From Ischnura elegans (lineage: Eukaryota > Arthropoda > Insecta > Odonata > Coenagrionidae), in NCBI RefSeq assembly GCF_921293095.1, contig NW_025791716.1, positions 1-64,000 of the forward strand: 64,000 bases of DNA, read 5' to 3'. The stretch's first letter is position 1. The number at the start of each line of letters is the position of its first letter. Below the pieces are notes generated by a model. That model was not told the DNA's origin. It saw only the letters and a list, made by a program, of their open reading frames with translations, and searched no databases. Of this stretch, positions 1-12,206 are shown in pieces. The translations under genes and the position numbers were made by a program.

Positions 1-648
1 TCCTCGGCCGGGCGGGGAAGGGGCGGAGGGGGGGAGGAAGAGGGGCGGAAGGCCTGGAGGTGAGGTGACATTCCTGGGAGGCATTTTTCTCTTCCCCTCT
101 GCCGCCGCAATTCATGTGTGATTTTGCAAAATTATGTTTGGCGTAGATTATCTTATATGTGGGAAGGCGTTATTTGGATGAAGTGTATAATATTTGATTG
201 GTATTTGTCAACTTACAGGCCACAGCAGCCCCATGAAAACTACTGAAATCGAAAGGATAATGAAACCGTCATTTCAGTGTTGATATTAAAGATTATCCTC
301 TCAGAAAAATGATGCTCTGTTTGAAAATAATGAAATTACAAGTTTAACGTGAGTTTAAGTAAGTGAAGTAACGTGAGAACGATAGAATCTCCTCGTAATA
401 TATTGCCATCAATGGCACTGTTTTCATCATCTTATCTTCTCTTATCGCTCGTTCCATCAATACCTTCAATCTCCTCTGTATCTCATGTAGAAGCTGCCAC
501 TCGTAACCCACCATGTCCTGCACTTCATACCTCCTCGTAACATATTGCCATCTAAAGCACTGTTTGCATCATTCCATCTTCTCTTAGCTCGATATTTCAA
601 ATTCCGCTGTGGACGTCCACGGCGAGCGACTGCGAAAAGGCTCCCCCC

Positions 649-665
649 GCGCCATCTATCCGCGG
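649..665 (-). promoter_or_regulatory. CTCF-like site A, unit 1
   Basis: The site reads GCGCCATCTATCCGCGG on +. Its reverse complement resembles the animal CTCF core, with an AGATGGCGC segment. It is followed about 115 bp later by the conserved TGACATAACGCCGG motif. Confidence 0.4.
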
Positions 666-1505
666 AATCCGAATAACTACTCGATCACTCTTGCAGCGGT
701 AGCCGTCGTGAGAAGACGACGCGAATAATTAATATCAGTTATAATTATTGCATGTTTATCAGCGGTTACTGACATAACGCCGGTTCTATAGTGTTCTTCG
801 TCAGGCGTCGTTGGTTATTCTTAACGTTCCTTTCGTGGGAATGTAATTCCTTTTGTGCTATTTCATTTTTTGTTGGCAGCGGAATAACGTAAATAATTAG
901 GGCAGGGACAACGTTTCATGGTAAGCTGTGATAACTTAACATGTGAATTTAGAAGGGAAGTGTTAGCATAACGAAGCCCAAGGTATGTTATCGGACGTAA
1001 AAGAGGAATTAATTTTGAAACGTCAAAGGCAAACTCACAAACATTTCCCAGATTGTACTGCCCCTTTCAGTAATTGCTTTGCTACAAACATTTCCTTCGC
1101 CAAACGAATATCAGTGGCATCCGTACTTGAAATATTGGTTTAAAATCCCTAGGAAATCGTCGAAATCCACGTAAGACTGCATAATGAGGTACGTTTTGGT
1201 TGATATTTTGAGCTACAAGAGTACTCTATATTCCAATTATGCAAATGTTCACTACATTGTGCTTGAATCATGGCTTAATTAACGATATTATTTGCGAATT
1301 TAAGGCGAGGATTTGGTCGTTCGGTTTGCCTTTGTTGTCGAGAACATTAATAGTTCACGACAATTGACAATCGATGGTTCATTAGGTATGGCAAGGATTC
1401 TCATATTGCCGCTGCGTTGCGAATAATTATCCCAATTGCTTTCCCACGGGCGATTCCAAATTCCCAACTGAGATGCGCTTAGTGGACTGCTGGAGGTTCC
1501 CCCCC

Positions 1506-1522
1506 GCACCATCTAGCGGCGG
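1506..1522 (-). promoter_or_regulatory. CTCF-like site B, unit 1
   Basis: The site reads GCACCATCTAGCGGCGG on +, and the TGACATAACG motif follows about 115 bp downstream. Confidence 0.4.
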
Positions 1523-3958
1523 ATTCTGTATTACTCCTCGATCGCTCTTGCTGCGGCAGCTGTCGTGAGAAGACGTCGCGAGTAATTAATGTCAGTGATA
1601 ATTGTTGCATGTTAACAGCGGTAACTGACATAACGCCGGTTCTGTAGTGTTCTTCGTGACGATCAGCAAACGTGAGGAAAGGAGTGAAAGTGTCTGTGTC
1701 GCTGGATGCATAGGAAAAGTTATTGAAATGTACGGCAATAAGTGTGTTGACAACAGCGATGGCGATTGTGATCCACAGCCGAAGAGCCGAGTAAGTACGC
1801 TATTACTTATTTTCACACTCTTCACATTCATATTCGTTGTCTGTGTTATTTCCTTGGCTTTCTCTTTTGCGTAGAAAAGTAAACTGTGATGTGATTAATA
1901 CACTGTTTGACGGTTGATTGATCCCAGGGTGTAATTGTGCATCGTAAGAAAACAGAAATTAGTCGTGGCGTCCTTAATTGTAACAAGTTGAGTGAATCGT
2001 GGCATAATTTAAAAGTGTTTGCCATTGAATGTGCTAAGACGTTGATGGTTTCCCCCTTGCACTATGTATCTTAGGCAAAGTGCGTTGTTAAAAATGTTGA
2101 CGAAAGAGTTGAAGGAAGAATATTTTTCGCGAATGTTTCCCTTAGCAACTGATTGTTTGGTGTCACAAAATTAACTACGGTAAAGTTTAATTGAAGTGTT
2201 AACGGTGTTACATCGTGGTTGTTTACTCTGCATATGTGAAGTCATGTACATTGGCAGATCCGGATTAATAATAAGTGTAATGCTATGTATTTTGGACCGC
2301 TGTTGTGAAAGCAGTTAGCGATGTTAAATAGTGCACATCGCATTTCCACTGTCAGACGGCGTTGATTATTGTTAAATTTCCTTTCGTCCGAATATAATTC
2401 CTTGTGTGATATTTCATAACTTCTTGGCAGCGAAACTTCATAATTAATTAGGGCAACGATAACATTCCATGGTAATGCTGTGTTAAGTTGACATGTGACT
2501 TGAAAAGCGTAGTGTTAGCATCACGGAGGCCGAAAGAATTTTATCGGATATAGAAAAGGAATTAATTGTAAAACGTAAAATCACAAACGTTTCCTCAGAC
2601 TCGTGAAATTGGAGACCAGCAAAACGCCATTGTCATATGATTGAATGGAAACCGTGAAATGTTGTAAGTAGCGGCACTCATACGCAAGTTTATTTGTGAT
2701 TTTGCAAAATTATGTCCAGCGTTGGTTATCGGAAATGTGTGAACGCATTATGCAAAGCGTCGAAGACTATTTTAAGTCCTCCACACACATTTTTCGCACA
2801 CCGCATGTGTTATGATTTTCGGGAAAAAATGTAAACTGTGCTCTTGCAATGCGTTACTGATTGTTACGAGGTAACCGTAGGGGCTCGAAACTGAAATAGC
2901 TTTCGCCATGGGTGATAATTACTCGATTTCATTACATCAAACTTTTTTATCGCTGGTCTTTCCTGGGAAAGGGAATGAGAAATGTGATTGTTGACGTGCT
3001 AATTATCCTTAGCAACCGGGTGTTTGCTGGTTTCATTGCTGTTGTTTTCAATTGTTTCGACAAGTACGAACGCTGAAGTTGTTGCAACCGATTTGCGTGT
3101 GGGAAGTGTTCCACTACTAATTGCTTGCATTGAAAAATTCTTATTGTTGCGAATTTAGTATCGATAGTAAGTATCGTACGTTTGCGTTTCATTGTCTTTG
3201 ATAGGACGTCGTGCGTTTGATGAGTAACTGTTACAATAAATCTGTAATTGAATTGATGTAATGAATCGTTCACGAAACAACTCCGCGATTAATATATTTC
3301 TCGAATGCATCTGCAAGCTTTGTCCGTTTAACAGATTGCAAGCGTGCCATTACAACGTAAACGAGACATAATGAAAGAAAGAAATTGCGTCCTTCATGTT
3401 CCGGGAGCACAATTTTATCCATCGCATGACACGCAAGTTCGGACGACAGCATTTTGTTTTGCTTTCTCTCCAGGCTCGACACCCCCGATACCGGCTGCCT
3501 AGTCAGTGTGCGTGGTCGAGACTTGCAGGAACTCAATTCGTATGGGAGTGGAAGTGGTCCGCTAGTTATGCACGCGAAAATGAAATGCAATACGCCGAGC
3601 GACGCTCGGTGGTCGGCAGTTAATAGCATTGCCCGGATTTAATTTCCTTCCAGTCAAAATTAACATTCACCAACGATGAGAAATGAGAGAAATGTGCAGG
3701 TTTACAATGATGTGTTTCATGGATTGAATTTATAAGTGATTTTACGTGCGAAACGGACGCAAGCTTTGCGTCTTCGGACGAAAAGGCTATGTGCCATTGC
3801 TGTCATTAATAGTAATCGTTCGAGACAGTCAAGATCCGAGGACTCGACAGCGGATGCATTGGCATTGTTGACCTCGGTCGTAAACAATAGCCGGGGTGCG
3901 CTCTCCCTCGGGGGAATCGAACTTTCAAACTTGTGTTTGAGAAGCGGAGAAGCACGCC

Positions 3959-3975
3959 GCACCATCTAGCGGCGG
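3959..3975 (-). promoter_or_regulatory. CTCF-like site C, unit 1
   Basis: The core is the same as in site B, followed by an extended CGG run. Confidence 0.4.
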
Positions 3976-5912
3976 CGGCGGAACCATACTCGGACAGTTC
4001 GCAGCCAAGTGCGAAATAGGCGACCAGCTAGTTATTAGTTAATTTATGGTATATTAATACGAGACTTAGTCATTCACTAGTAACCGAAGAAGGGGAGAAT
4101 ATCAATAACATTCTCGCTTTTTCTGCATCTCCCTTGCAGACCATTCCTAATTAACATGCTAAAGTAACACAATAGCAAGAATGGTTTCCGATGCAGTGCA
4201 CGAAAAAAAAATTATGTTAGAATTATGGAGTTATGACTAAATTTTATCAAAGTTTTCGGTTCACGAGGGACATCAAAATATTCGGTAGAAATCAGCAAAC
4301 GATTTGGATAAAGTGTATGAAATTGGATTGCTATTTGTCAACTTACAGGCCACAGCAGCCCCATGAAAACTAATAAAATCGAAAGGATAATGAAACTACA
4401 TTCGTTGATATTAAAAGATTTTGCTCTCAGAAAAAAATTATGTTCTGTTTGGAAATAATGAAATTAAAAGTTTAACGTGAGCCGCAGCGAAAGAAATACA
4501 AAATATTGTGAAAAAAATTGCGTGCCTGAAGCATCGAACGTGGGCCCCCGCGCGCGTGGTAGCAACGTACTCTAACAAACTAGTCCAAATCGGATGATAA
4601 AGATGTGGGTAGCACCAACGCCGTAATATTTTATTACTGCAAATAATCAACCTTTATTCTGGAGTCTGAATCCGGTGTTCGATGGCTTTCATCGATTTTT
4701 TTCTCCCGTGTCTTATATGTCTTCGGGAGGCAATTTATATTAAGCAGACAACATTTCCCTATCAATAAAAATTAGCAGGAGGTGCAAAAAGTGGCATTTT
4801 TGATAAGCGAATTCCATGATTTTCCACCGTCGGTTGCTATGTTACGTCGCACGTAACGTTGAAAGAATTAGCGATGCAAAGTTTCCATTATTTGCTGTAC
4901 TCGCGTTACGTCTTGCATTGAAATGTTTAGGTGTAGCAAACAGCCAACAGGAAACCAAATAACTTCGTTACTAAGGGTAACTATATTGTTCAGCGCTCAA
5001 GCGAAACAGTTAAATGTCACGAAAAGCTTACCAAATAATTGAGTTATGCTTTGAAAATCATTGTGGAAGAGACGAGTGTGTTCATTAACATATACTCAAG
5101 GCAGAAGGCACGGAAATTTATTGCTACGGATTAAGTCGTTCCGTGCGTTTTAATAGAATGTAGAGAAATGTGGATTGCCTATTCGTAAGATATTAATTAA
5201 TCGGTTTCTCTCCCCTTTACTGACTAAATGTACGGCTATACTCCGAAACTCTGCGAACTTTTCTCGTGTACTGCGAATATGTACAACTATGGGAGTTCGG
5301 TTTAAGGATAAGTCGTTGACACTGGCAGACAGTGACGATATTACTTATTGAGAAGAGGAAGGATATTTGAACGCAATTTAGGGTGCAATCGAGGAAGGAA
5401 AGTAGACCTGACTACTCACGAGGAATAATTAATTCGGATAAGGAAATTCTTCGATCGCTCGCGAAAGGATGTAATTTCCCGCTTCACTCCGATGGCGAGG
5501 AGACTGGAGAACGATTGTCATTCACCGTGGCATGCAAAAATGTAGTAAGAACTTACGGTACCGTTAGGGAAAATGTAAAATTTAATCGTGGACAACTGCG
5601 GGCAGCAACTCGGGCACGAAACATTTTCAGAGTGGGAAGGAACGGTGACAAACAGTTAAAGGTGTTTACGATAATCCGTGTCCACCACGGCTAAAAATTT
5701 ATTTCGAAGTCACGGGGGACTGCATTGGGAATGATGCATCACATTTTAGAATTTTCTTTCATTCCCGTGATTTAATGAAGGGGAAAATAGGCGCTCTGTG
5801 ATTTTCTCACCCGCGCGGTTACCCGAAGGAATGTTTCTTATTTCAGTAGCCGCCTTTCCGTCGGCCGATGTGCGCAGAGAAAGAGTCTGTGAATCGCCGG
5901 GAGAAGCACGCC

Positions 5913-5929
5913 GCACCATCTAGCGGCGG
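5913..5929 (-). promoter_or_regulatory. CTCF-like site D, unit 1
   Basis: This site has the same core and lies in the duplicate of the module C block. Confidence 0.4.
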
Positions 5930-7659
5930 CGGCGGCGGAACCATACTCGGACAGTTCGCAGCCAAGTGCGAAATAGGCGACCAGCTAGTTATTAGTTAAT
6001 TTATGGTATATTAATACGAGACTCAGTCATTCACTAGTAACCGAAGAAGGGGAGAATATCAATAACATTCTCGCTTTTTCTGCATCTCCCTTGCAGACCA
6101 TTCCTAATTAACATGCTGAAGTAACACAATAGCAAGAATGGTTTCCGATGCAGTGCACGAAAAACAAATTATGTTAGAATTATGGAGTTATGACTAAATT
6201 TATCAAAGTTTTCGGATTGCTCTCTTTCCTATTCTCTCATCTCTGATGTTCACCATAAAACTTACAGCATGTAACGTATTTCGTAGTCCAGAAACCCACG
6301 CCGCACCGTACCGATTTTGGAAAAAAAATTATAATGCAGTACTGGTTGCCTTCTCCTAACTTCAAACTCTAAGGCGATAATATGCTATACCGTCGAGACA
6401 GAAATGTAATTCTTATCTTTGTCAACACCATACAACGTGTGTGTACGACAATCACTTGGTTTCAGATTTTTAATCCCACAATGTACACTAAATTCCTGTC
6501 CTAAGTTTACTCCGAAATGCCACGCCGAGCAGTCGAGATGACGGAAAAAGCCGTTTATTTAACACAAAGTGGCCACCAAGCAATGTTTTACGTGTTATTT
6601 CACATCAACACACATTCTTGAACAAGATGCACAGCAATTCGGATTTTTAAATACCATGTTATTCGGGAAATCCGTGTAAAACTTTGTAGTTGAGTCGTGG
6701 ACGTGAAAGAGTTGTAACGGTGACATTTGAAAAATTTTTCCGACCACTTTAGTACGTGCTGGATGCTTGAAATTCATCCTCAATACGTGTTATGTGGTGC
6801 TCTTTCGGAATCCGAAAGAAAAACGGAGACTTTTGCCATACTTAATGATTTATAAATGAAAGGCGCGTGAATATACGCGAAATGGTGGTTCCAACGACCT
6901 TTTAATAATTTTTAAAAATAGGAAGGATGCGTGCTGGGGTGTCGAAATTCATAGGACATGAGCGTTTAGTAATGCAAATTGCGAATTTAAAAGATACTGG
7001 ACGAAAATCGGCCTAGTAGGAGGGAAAAAAAATGGAAAGTGACGTTTCCAAGTGTCCCAAAGAAAAGTGGGGGGGGGTAATGTTTAAAAAATTCACCGTG
7101 GCCAGAGTTTTGCAGATATTTGAAAAATACCAACGGGGTCGTGTTCCTAAGGCATTTAACTAAAGGTTTTGTGAAAATGGGGTCGAAATTCGGAAGGAGT
7201 AAAATTTGCGCACTTGTCTTCCGTCGAGTAAAAAAACCGAGTGCGCCGCTGTTGTGAACTAACTCGATTTTTTGGATGACTCGATGTTCGAAGTACAGTA
7301 CTGCGTTTGGGGTACTTCCCGAGCAGGTAAAAATCTGAAACCGGTGTCGTTCGTTCGGGGAAGGTGCTCGAAAGGTAATTGCGTCGGGAAATGGTGTGAA
7401 AAAAAATTATTTCAGGAGATTTAGAAGGGGAGATATAAATACCTTCATAAGGTGACCGCTGAAGACGTAAAAGTCGCCTCCGGCGGGTTGCGGTTGGCGT
7501 GAAAAATACATGTCCGAGTGATTTTGGGAGAGGAGAATACCGGCCGTAATGCCTCAAATGTGAATTCGGTATGCGAGGAGCGGTTGTTTGGATTAAGGTC
7601 GTCGAAATTTTTTGTAAACGATATGTGGTTGGAGGCTGACATCACTCGGTGAGAGTGAA

Positions 7660-7802
7660 TGGGGGGGGGGGACGACTTTTTGCCGGTATGGCTACAGAAT
7701 TTTTGGAAATTCCCGGCTCCTGGGACCGTGGGATGCTGTCGTCCTCGGCCGGGCGGGGAAGGGCGGAGGGGGGGAGGAAGAGGGGCGGAAGGCCTGGAGG
7801 TG
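7660..7802 (+). promoter_or_regulatory. G-rich tract with quadruplex potential (reference unit boundary)
   Basis: An 11-base G run is followed after about 80 bp by a purine-rich stretch with at least four closely spaced runs of three or more G on the + strand (about 7750-7790). This fits a standard G-quadruplex pattern. The tract recurs at every unit boundary (about 15377-15519, 23095-23237 and 30812-30954), and its right part starts the window. The G run alternates 11, 10, 11, 10 between successive units. Folding or function is inference. Confidence 0.5.
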
Positions 7803-7856
7803 AGGTGACATTCCTGGGAGGCATTTTTCTCTTCCCCTCTGCCGCCGCAATTCATG

Positions 7857-8093
7857 TGTGATTTTGCAAAATTATGTTTGGCGTAGATTATCTTAAATGC
7901 GGGAAGGCGTTATTTGGATGAAGTGTATAATATTTGATTGGTATTTGTCAACTTACAGGCCACAGCAGCCCCATGAAAACTACTGAAATCGAAAGGATAA
8001 TGAAACCGTCATTTCAGTGTTGATATTAAAGATTATCCTCTCAGAAAAATGATGCTCTGTTTGAAAATAATGAAATTACAAGTTTAACGTGAG
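7857..8093 (+). repeat. Internal duplicated block a, first copy
   Basis: Positions 7914-8093 are clearly similar to 12033-12206 in the same unit. The most conserved part runs from TTTGTCAACTTACAG to CATGAAAACTA and is almost unchanged, and it contains a splice-acceptor-like end followed by a methionine codon. The first 60 bp (7857-7920) are in turn similar to 10429-10490. The reading frames after the ATG differ between copies, so coding is not supported. Confidence 0.7.
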
Positions 8094-8387
8094 TTTAAGT
8101 AAGTGAAGTAACGTGAGAACGATAGAATCTCCTCGTAATATATTGCCATCAATGGCACTGTTTTCATCATCTTATCTTCTCTTATCGCTCGTTCCATCAA
8201 TACCTTCAATCTCCTCTGTATCTCATGTAGAAGCTGCCACTCGTAACCCACCATGTCCTGCACTTCATACCTCCTCGTAACATATTGCCATCTAAAGCAC
8301 TGTTTGCATCATTCCATCTTCTCTTAGCTCGATATTTCAAATTCCGCTGTGGACGTCCACGGCGAGCGACTGCGAAAAGGCTCCCCC

Positions 8388-8404
8388 GCGCCATCTATCG
8401 GCGG
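8388..8404 (-). promoter_or_regulatory. CTCF-like site A, unit 2
   Basis: The site reads GCGCCATCTATCGGCGG on +. In the complementary direction it contains AGATGGCGC, the core typical of fly and vertebrate CTCF sites. It sits in a conserved frame: a C-rich run before it, then CTCGATC, GTGAGAAGACG and, about 119 bp on, GACATAACGCCGGTT. Binding is inferred from motif similarity only; a YY1/PHO-type factor (CCAT core) is an alternative. Confidence 0.45.
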
Positions 8405-8539
8405 AATCCGAATAACTACTCGATCACTCTTGCAGCGGTAGCCGTCGTGAGAAGACGACGCGAATAATTAATATCAGTTATAATTATTGCATGTTTATCA
8501 GCGGTTACTGACATAACGCCGGTTCTATAGTGTTCTTCG

Positions 8540-8795
8540 TCAGGCGTCGTTGGTTATTCTTAACGTTCCTTTCGTGGGAATGTAATTCCTTTTGTGCTAT
8601 TTCATTTTTTGTTGGCAGCGGAATAACGGAAATAATTAGGGCAGGGACAACGTTTCATGGTAAGCTGTGATAACTTAACATGTGAATTTAGAAGGGAAGT
8701 GTTAGCATAACGAAGCCCAAGGTATGTTATCGGACGTAAAAGAGGAATTAATTTTGAAACGTCAAAGGCAAACTCACAAACATTTCCCAGATTGT
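8540..8795 (+). repeat. Internal duplicated block p1
   Basis: This block is similar along its length to 10085-10330 of the same unit. It shares strings such as AATTAGGGCA, TTAGCAT and GGAATTAATT in the same order. It follows module A directly. A 63-codon ATG frame (8724-8912) overlaps it, but the paralogue is out of frame there, so I do not call a gene. Confidence 0.6.
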
Positions 8796-9242
8796 ACTGC
8801 CCCTTTCAGTAATTGCTTTGCTACAACATTTCCTTCGCCAAACGAATATCAGTGGCATCCGTACTTGAAATATTGGTTTAAAATCCCTAGGAAATCGTCG
8901 AAATCCACGTAAGACTGCATAATGAGGTACGTTTTGGTTGATATTTTGAGCTACAAGAGTACTCTATATTCCAATTATGCAAATGTTCACTACATTGTGC
9001 TTGAATCATGGCTTAATTAACGATATTATTTGCGAATTTAAGGCGAGGATTTGGTCGTTCGGTTTGCCTTTGTTGTCGAGAACATTAATAGTTCACGACA
9101 ATTGACAATCGATGGTTCATTAGGTATGGCAAGGATTCTCATATTGCCGCTGCGTTGCGAATAATTATCCCAATTGCTTTCCCACGGGCGATTCCAAATT
9201 CCCAACTGAGATGCGCTTAGTGGACTGCTGGAGGTTCCCCCC

Positions 9243-9259
9243 GCACCATCTAGCGGCGG
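9243..9259 (-). promoter_or_regulatory. CTCF-like site B, unit 2
   Basis: The site reads GCACCATCTAGCGGCGG on +. The flanks are paralogous to site A over about 150 bp, including GTGAGAAGACG and the downstream TGACATAACGCCGG at about 9363. Confidence 0.45.
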
Positions 9260-9464
9260 ATTCTGTATTACTCCTCGATCGCTCTTGCTGCGGCAGCTGT
9301 CGTGAGAAGACGTCGCGAGTAATTAATGTCAGTGATAATTGTTGCATGTTAACAGCGGTAACTGACATAACGCCGGTTCTGTAGTGTTCTTCGTGACGAT
9401 CAGCAAACGTGAGGAAAGGAGTGAAAGTGTCTGTGTCGCTGGATGCATAGGAAAAGTTATTGAA

Positions 9465-9909
9465 ATGTACGGCAATAAGTGTGTTGACAACAGCGATGGC
9501 GATTGTGATCCACAGCCGAAGAGCCGAGTAAGTACGCTATTACTTATTTTCACACTCTTCACATTCATATTCGTTGTCTGTGTTATTCCTTGGCTTTCTC
9601 TTTTGCGTAGAAAAGTAAACTGTGATGTGATTAATACACTGTTTGACGGTTGATTGATCCCAGGGTGTAATTGTGCATCGTAAGAAAACAGAAATTAGTC
9701 GTGGCGTCCTTAATTGTAACAAGTTGAGTGAATCGTGGCATAATTTAAAAGTGTTTGCCATTGAATGTGCTAAGACGTTGATGGTTTCCCCTTGCACTAT
9801 GTATCTTAGGCAAAGTGCGTTGTTAAAAATGTTGACGAAAGAGTTGAAGGAAGAATATTTTTCGCGAATGTTTCCCTTAGCAACTGATTGTTTGGTGTCA
9901 CAAAATTAA
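9465..9909 (+). other. Possible two-exon small reading frame (tentative)
   Basis: An ATG at 9465 opens 21 codons (MYGNKCVDNSDG...) that end exactly at a strong donor, GTAAGT, at 9528. A CCCAG acceptor at 9659-9663 restores the same phase into 81 further codons ending in TAA at 9907-9909, giving about 102 residues. The product is Cys- and Lys-rich and I recognise no domain. A second acceptor with a much better pyrimidine tract ends at 9610 and would give an early stop. Copies lie at 17182-17626, 24900-25344 and 32617-33061; the unit 1 copy is frameshifted. Open frames of this length arise by chance in 7.7 kb, so confidence is low. Confidence 0.18.
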
Positions 9910-10084
9910 CTACGGTAAAGTTTAATTGAAGTGTTAACGGTGTTACATCGTGGTTGTTTACTCTGCATATGTGAAGTCATGTACATTGGCAGATCCGGAT
10001 TAATAATAAGTGTAATGCTATGTATTTGGACCGCTGTTGTGAAAGCAGTTAGCGATGTTAAATAGTGCACATCGCATTTCCACT

Positions 10085-10330
10085 GTCAGACGGCGTTGAT
10101 TATTGTTAAATTTCCTTTCGTCCGAATATAATTCCTTGTGTGATATTTCATAACTTCTTGGCAGCGAAACTTCATAATTAATTAGGGCAACGATAACATT
10201 CCATGGTAATGCTGTGTTAAGTTGACATGTGACTTGAAAAGCGTAGTGTTAGCATCACGGAGGCCGAAAGAATTTTATCGGATATAGAAAAGGAATTAAT
10301 TGTAAAACGTAAAATCACAAACGTTTCCTC
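10085..10330 (+). repeat. Internal duplicated block p2
   Basis: This is the paralogue of 8540-8795, more diverged than the block a pair. It shows the unit was assembled by older internal duplications before the 7.7 kb amplification. Confidence 0.6.
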
Positions 10331-11673
10331 AGACTCGTGAAATTGGAGACCAGCAAAACGCCATTGTCATATGATTGAATGGAAACCGTGAAATGTTGTA
10401 AGTAGCGGCACTCATACGCAAGTTTATTTGTGATTTTGCAAAATTATGTCCAGCGTTGGTTATCGGAAATGTGTGAACGCATTATGCAAAGCGTCGAAGA
10501 CTATTTTAAGTCCTCCACACACATTTTCGCACACCGCATGTGTTATGATTTTCGGGAAAAAATGTAAACTGTGCTCTTGCAATGCGTTACTGATTGTTAC
10601 GAGGTAACCGTAGGGGCTCGAAACTGAAATAGCTTTCGCCATGGGTGATAATTACTCGATTTCATTACATCAAACTTTTTTATCGCTGGTCTTTCCTGGG
10701 AAAGGGAATGAGAAATGTGATTGTTGACGTGCTAATTATCCTTAGCAACCGGGTGTTTGCTGGTTTCATTGCTGTTGTTTTCAATTGTTTCGACAAGTAC
10801 GAACGCTGAAGTTGTTGCACCGATTTGCGTGTGGGAAGTGTTCCACTACTAATTGCTTGCATTGAAAAATTCTTATTGTTGCGAATTTAGTATCGATAGT
10901 AAGTATCGTACGTTTGCGTTTCATTGTCTTTGATAGGACGTCGTGCGTTTGATGAGTAACTGTTACAATAAATCTGTAATTGAATTGATGTAATGAATCG
11001 TTCACGAAACAACTCCGCGATTAATATATTTCTCGAATGCATCTGCAAGCTTTGTCCGTTTAACAGATTGCAAGCGTGCCATTACAACGTAAACGAGACA
11101 TAATGAAAGAAAGAAATTGCGTCCTTCATGTTCCGGGAGCACAATTTTATCCATCGCATGACACGCAAGTTCGGACGACAGCATTTTGTTTTGCTTTTCT
11201 CCAGGCTCGACACCCCCGATACCGGCTGCCTAGTCAGTGTGCGTGTCGAGACTTGCAGGAACTCAATTCGTATGGGAGTGGAAGTGGTCCGCTAGTTATG
11301 CACGCGAAAATGAAATGCAATACGCCGAGCGACGCTCGGTGGTCGGCAGTTAATAGCATTGCCCGGATTTAATTTCCTTCAGTCAAAATTAACATTCACC
11401 AACGATGAGAAATGAGAGAAATGTGCAGGTTTACAATGATGTGTTCATGGATTGAATTTATAAGTGATTTTACGTGCGAAACGGACGCAAGCTTTGCGTC
11501 TTCGGACGAAAAGGCTATGTGCCATTGCTGTCATTAATAGTAATCGTTCGAGACAGTCAAGATCCGAGGACTCGACAGCGGATGCATTGGCATTGTTGAC
11601 CTCGGTCGTAAACAATAGCCGGGGTGCGCTCTCCCTCGGGGGAATCGAACTTTCAAACTTGTGTTTGAGAAGC

Positions 11674-11986
11674 GGAGAAGCACGCCGCACCATCTAGCGG
11701 CGGCGGCGGAACCATACTCGGACAGTTCGCAGCCAAGTGCGAAATAGGCGACCAGCTAGTTATTAGTTAATTTATGGTATATTAATACGAGACTTAGTCA
11801 TTCACTAGTAACCGAAGAAGGGGAGAATATCAATAACATTCTCGCTTTTTCTGCATCTCCCTTGCAGACCATTCCTAATTAACATGCTAAAGTAACACAA
11901 TAGCAAGAATGGTTTCCGATGCAGTGCACGAAAAAAAAATTATGTTAGAATTATGGAGTTATGACTAAATTTATCAAAGTTTTCGG
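11674..11986 (+). repeat. Module C duplication block
   Basis: This block is nearly identical to 13618-13933 of the same unit, apart from one CGG triplet and a few bases. It begins just before the CTCF-like site and ends in TTTTCGG. It includes an acceptor-like CTCCCTTGCAG at about 11870. The two copies lie about 1.94 kb apart, so each full unit carries the block twice. Confidence 0.85.
11687..11703 (-). promoter_or_regulatory. CTCF-like site C, unit 2
   Basis: The site reads GCACCATCTAGCGGCGG on +. The downstream flank is unlike that of A and B and lacks the TGACATAACG motif, so only the core is shared. Confidence 0.45.
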
Positions 11987-12032
11987 TTCACGAGGGACAT
12001 CAAAATATTCGGTAGAAATCAGCAAACGATTT

Positions 12033-12206
12033 GGATAAAGTGTATGAAATTGGATTGCTATTTGTCAACTTACAGGCCACAGCAGCCCCATGAAAACTAA
12101 TAAAATCGAAAGGATAATGAAACTACATTCGTTGATATTAAAGATTTTGCTCTCAGAAAAAATTATGTTCTGTTTGGAAATAATGAAATTAAAAGTTTAA
12201 CGTGAG
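12033..12206 (+). repeat. Internal duplicated block a, second copy
   Basis: This is the partner of 7914-8093 within the unit, with the same acceptor-like tract and a 36-codon ATG frame that the first copy does not keep. It also recurs in units 1, 3 and 4 but is absent from the truncated unit 5. Confidence 0.7.

Larger units (their letters stand above)
1..7741 (+). repeat. Macrosatellite unit 1 (indel-rich copy)
   Basis: This copy is about 24 bp longer than the others. The offset to unit 2 drifts from -7741 at the left to -7739, -7737, -7728 and -7718 at the four CTCF-like sites, because scattered single bases, mostly duplicated neighbours, are inserted up to about 5.5 kb. After that it matches the other copies without drift. 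The pattern looks like unpolished sequence rather than decay. Confidence 0.93.

Noticed and set aside
7156-7855. 133- and 136-codon minus-strand frames in each unit
   Set aside because: They overlap each other in different frames across a low-complexity G-rich tract, change with homopolymer length between units, and encode Pro/Arg/Ser-rich sequence without a domain.
9384-9653. 89-codon frame with a hydrophobic segment, repeated in each unit
   Set aside because: It opens at GTG, and the hydrophobic stretch is the translated pyrimidine tract of a likely intron.
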